Part shown: one piece after another, positions 5,602 through 6,708 of the stretch
Numbering within the stretch: the first letter of the stretch is position 1
Layout of the letters: every line of letters begins with the position of its first letter
Assembly: GCA_947167535.1 (NCBI GenBank)
Contig: CAMVIL010000064.1
Location: 1 to 6,708 of the forward strand
DNA length: 6,708 bases
Direction of reading: 5' to 3'
Origin: an uncultured Ruminococcus sp.
GTDB lineage: Bacteria; Bacillota; Clostridia; Oscillospirales; Ruminococcaceae
Position numbers and translations under genes: made by a program
Notes under the pieces: model-generated
What the model was told of the DNA's origin: nothing
What the model saw: the letters and a program-made list of their open reading frames with translations, nothing else
The model's database searches: none

Positions 5602-6150
5602 TTGGAAATCAAAAGCGTAAACGAATTTGATAAGCACATAAACCGCGTGCTCATAACCGCTGACCAGATCGATGAGGCAGTTAAAGCAGCAGGCAAGGAG
5701 ATCAGCGAGGAATGGGACGGCAGACCGCTTCTGCTGGTCAGCATCCTCAAGGGCTCCTTTGTATTTCTCGCAGACCTCAACCGCGCTATCACTGTTCCCT
5801 GCGAGGTCGGGTTCATGGCGGCTAAAAGCTATTTTGACGGTACACAGTCCTCGGGCAATGTTCAGATCACCATGGATCTTGCTCAGGACGTAAGCAAGTA
5901 CCATGTTCTGATCGTCGAGGATATCGTGGACACGGGACGCACACTCAGCGAGGTATATAAGATACTCAAATCGCGCGATCCGCTTTCGATCAAGGTACTT
6001 ACCCTGCTGGACAAGCCTGACAGACGTCTTGTTGACTTCAATGCTGACAAGGCACTGTTCACTATCCCCGATCTTTTTGTTATAGGATACGGACTTGATC
6101 TGGGCGAGTATTACAGAAATCTGCCGTACATCGCCGAGTACAAAGAGTGA
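5599..6150 (+). CDS. hpt: Hypoxanthine phosphoribosyltransferase
   Basis: A 183-residue type I phosphoribosyltransferase of the usual bacterial Hpt length. It converts hypoxanthine (and generally guanine) plus PRPP to IMP or GMP in the cytosol, the core step of purine salvage. Visible landmarks: the pyrophosphate loop ILKGS (49-53), the flexible active-site loop KSYFDGTQSSGNVQI (76-90), the PRPP-binding motif VEDIVDTGRTL (106-116), LDKPDRR (137-143) with the base-contacting lysine, and the C-terminal IPDLFVIGYGLDLGEYYRNL (156-175), the Hpt signature. No catalytic residue is missing. The start is GTG. A purine permease gene follows after 11 bp, so the two form a translationally coupled salvage pair. 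Upstream, no strong promoter or purine riboswitch is visible in the 57-bp gap, so transcription may come partly from the traX-family promoter or from a weak site inside that gene. Confidence 0.96.
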   Translation: MLEIKSVNEFDKHINRVLITADQIDEAVKAAGKEISEEWDGRPLLLVSILKGSFVFLADLNRAITVPCEVGFMAAKSYFDGTQSSGNVQITMDLAQDVSKYHVLIVEDIVDTGRTLSEVYKILKSRDPLSIKVLTLLDKPDRRLVDFNADKALFTIPDLFVIGYGLDLGEYYRNLPYIAEYKE

Positions 6151-6161
6151 GGTGACAGCCC

Positions 6162-6708
6162 ATGCTTGAGAAACTTTTTAAGCTTAAAGAACACAACACC
6201 ACCGTAAAGACAGAACTTATGGCAGGCGTCACCACATTCATGACGATGGCGTACATTCTGGCGGTCAACCCGAACGTTCTTTCCACAACGGGAATGGACG
6301 GCACGGCGGTACTGCTGGCGACCTGTCTGGCGTCATTTCTCGGCACAATCTGCATGGCGTTCATGGCCAATCTGCCGTTTGTGCTTTCTGCAGGAATGGG
6401 ACTCAACGCATACCTCGCCTACACGGTATGCGGAGTTTACGGATATCCGTGGCAGGTAGCTCTGCTGGCGGTGTTTATCGAAGGCATCGTATTCATTATC
6501 CTTTCGCTGACAAACGTCCGCGAGGCGATCTTCGACTGCATACCGCTGTCTCTTAAGAAGGCGGTGTCGGTGGGTATCGGATTGTTCATCGCATTTATCG
6601 GACTGCAGAACGCAAACCTTGCGGTAGATTCTGCGACGCTGGTATCCCTCGTGAACTTCCGCGAGAACTTCTCCACTGTCGGCATTTCGGCTCTGCTTGC
6701 GGTCGTAG
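6162..6708 (+). CDS. NCS2 family purine permease (AzgA/PbuG type), 3' end outside window
   Basis: The first 182 residues of a multi-pass permease of the nucleobase/cation symporter-2 family, AzgA/PbuG branch, which imports hypoxanthine, guanine or adenine by proton symport; full members are roughly 430-460 residues. The frame is open to the window edge with no stop. Diagnostic blocks are TTFMTMAYILAVNP (24-37), SAGMGLNAYLAYTV (76-89, the conserved GMGLNA half-helix) and LTNVREAIFDCIPLSLKK (116-133), followed by AVSVGIGLFIAFIGLQNA (134-151). About five membrane segments are visible. The ATG at 6162 has an ideal GAGGTGA site (6149-6155, 6-nt spacing) that overlaps the hpt stop codon, indicating coupling with hpt. 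The partnership favours hypoxanthine or guanine as substrate over uracil or xanthine, but exact specificity is inferred. Confidence 0.94.
   Translation, partial: MLEKLFKLKEHNTTVKTELMAGVTTFMTMAYILAVNPNVLSTTGMDGTAVLLATCLASFLGTICMAFMANLPFVLSAGMGLNAYLAYTVCGVYGYPWQVALLAVFIEGIVFIILSLTNVREAIFDCIPLSLKKAVSVGIGLFIAFIGLQNANLAVDSATLVSLVNFRENFSTVGISALLAVV

Noticed and set aside
1..6708. CRISPR array, insertion sequence, tRNA or rRNA
   Set aside because: No spaced direct repeats, transposase-like frames, terminal inverted repeats or cloverleaf/rRNA signatures were seen on reading through the window.

Overview
The window looks like chromosomal DNA from a low-to-moderate GC Gram-positive anaerobe, most likely a Ruminococcus-type member of the Oscillospiraceae/Clostridia. 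The basis is strong AGGAG/AAAGGA ribosome-binding sites, near-consensus sigma-A promoters with 17-bp spacers and extended TGn -10 elements, GTG starts, and protein sequences that read as clostridial. No database search was possible, so the genus is an inference. Seven protein genes are supported; the first and last are cut by the window edges.

Left part (1-2133): the 3' end of an ABC exporter gene (+) converges on a two-gene minus-strand unit, trmL (tRNA 2'-O-methyltransferase) followed by a degV-family fatty-acid-binding protein gene. Both directions end in one shared hairpin at 512-549. The trmL-degV unit has its own promoter at 1988-2016.

Middle (2088-4201): a monocistronic alpha-phosphohexomutase gene (pgcA-like, minus strand) has its own terminator and promoter. 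Upstream is a 343-bp AT-rich divergent intergenic region. It holds the pgcA promoter, a GC-richer island with a doubtful 25-codon ORF, and two overlapping promoters facing right that carry a 19-bp AT palindrome.

Right part (4202-6708, +): a Panacea (SocA-like/DUF4065) protein gene with its own terminator, then a TraX-family multi-pass membrane protein gene with its own near-consensus promoter. These are followed by hpt (hypoxanthine phosphoribosyltransferase) and, 11 bp further, the start of an NCS2 purine permease gene. The last two form a purine-salvage pair: the permease imports the base and Hpt traps it as a nucleotide. The Panacea and TraX genes are the accessory-looking part and hold the least explained biology. 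The rest is ordinary housekeeping. No rRNA, tRNA, CRISPR array, insertion sequence or recognisable riboswitch was seen.
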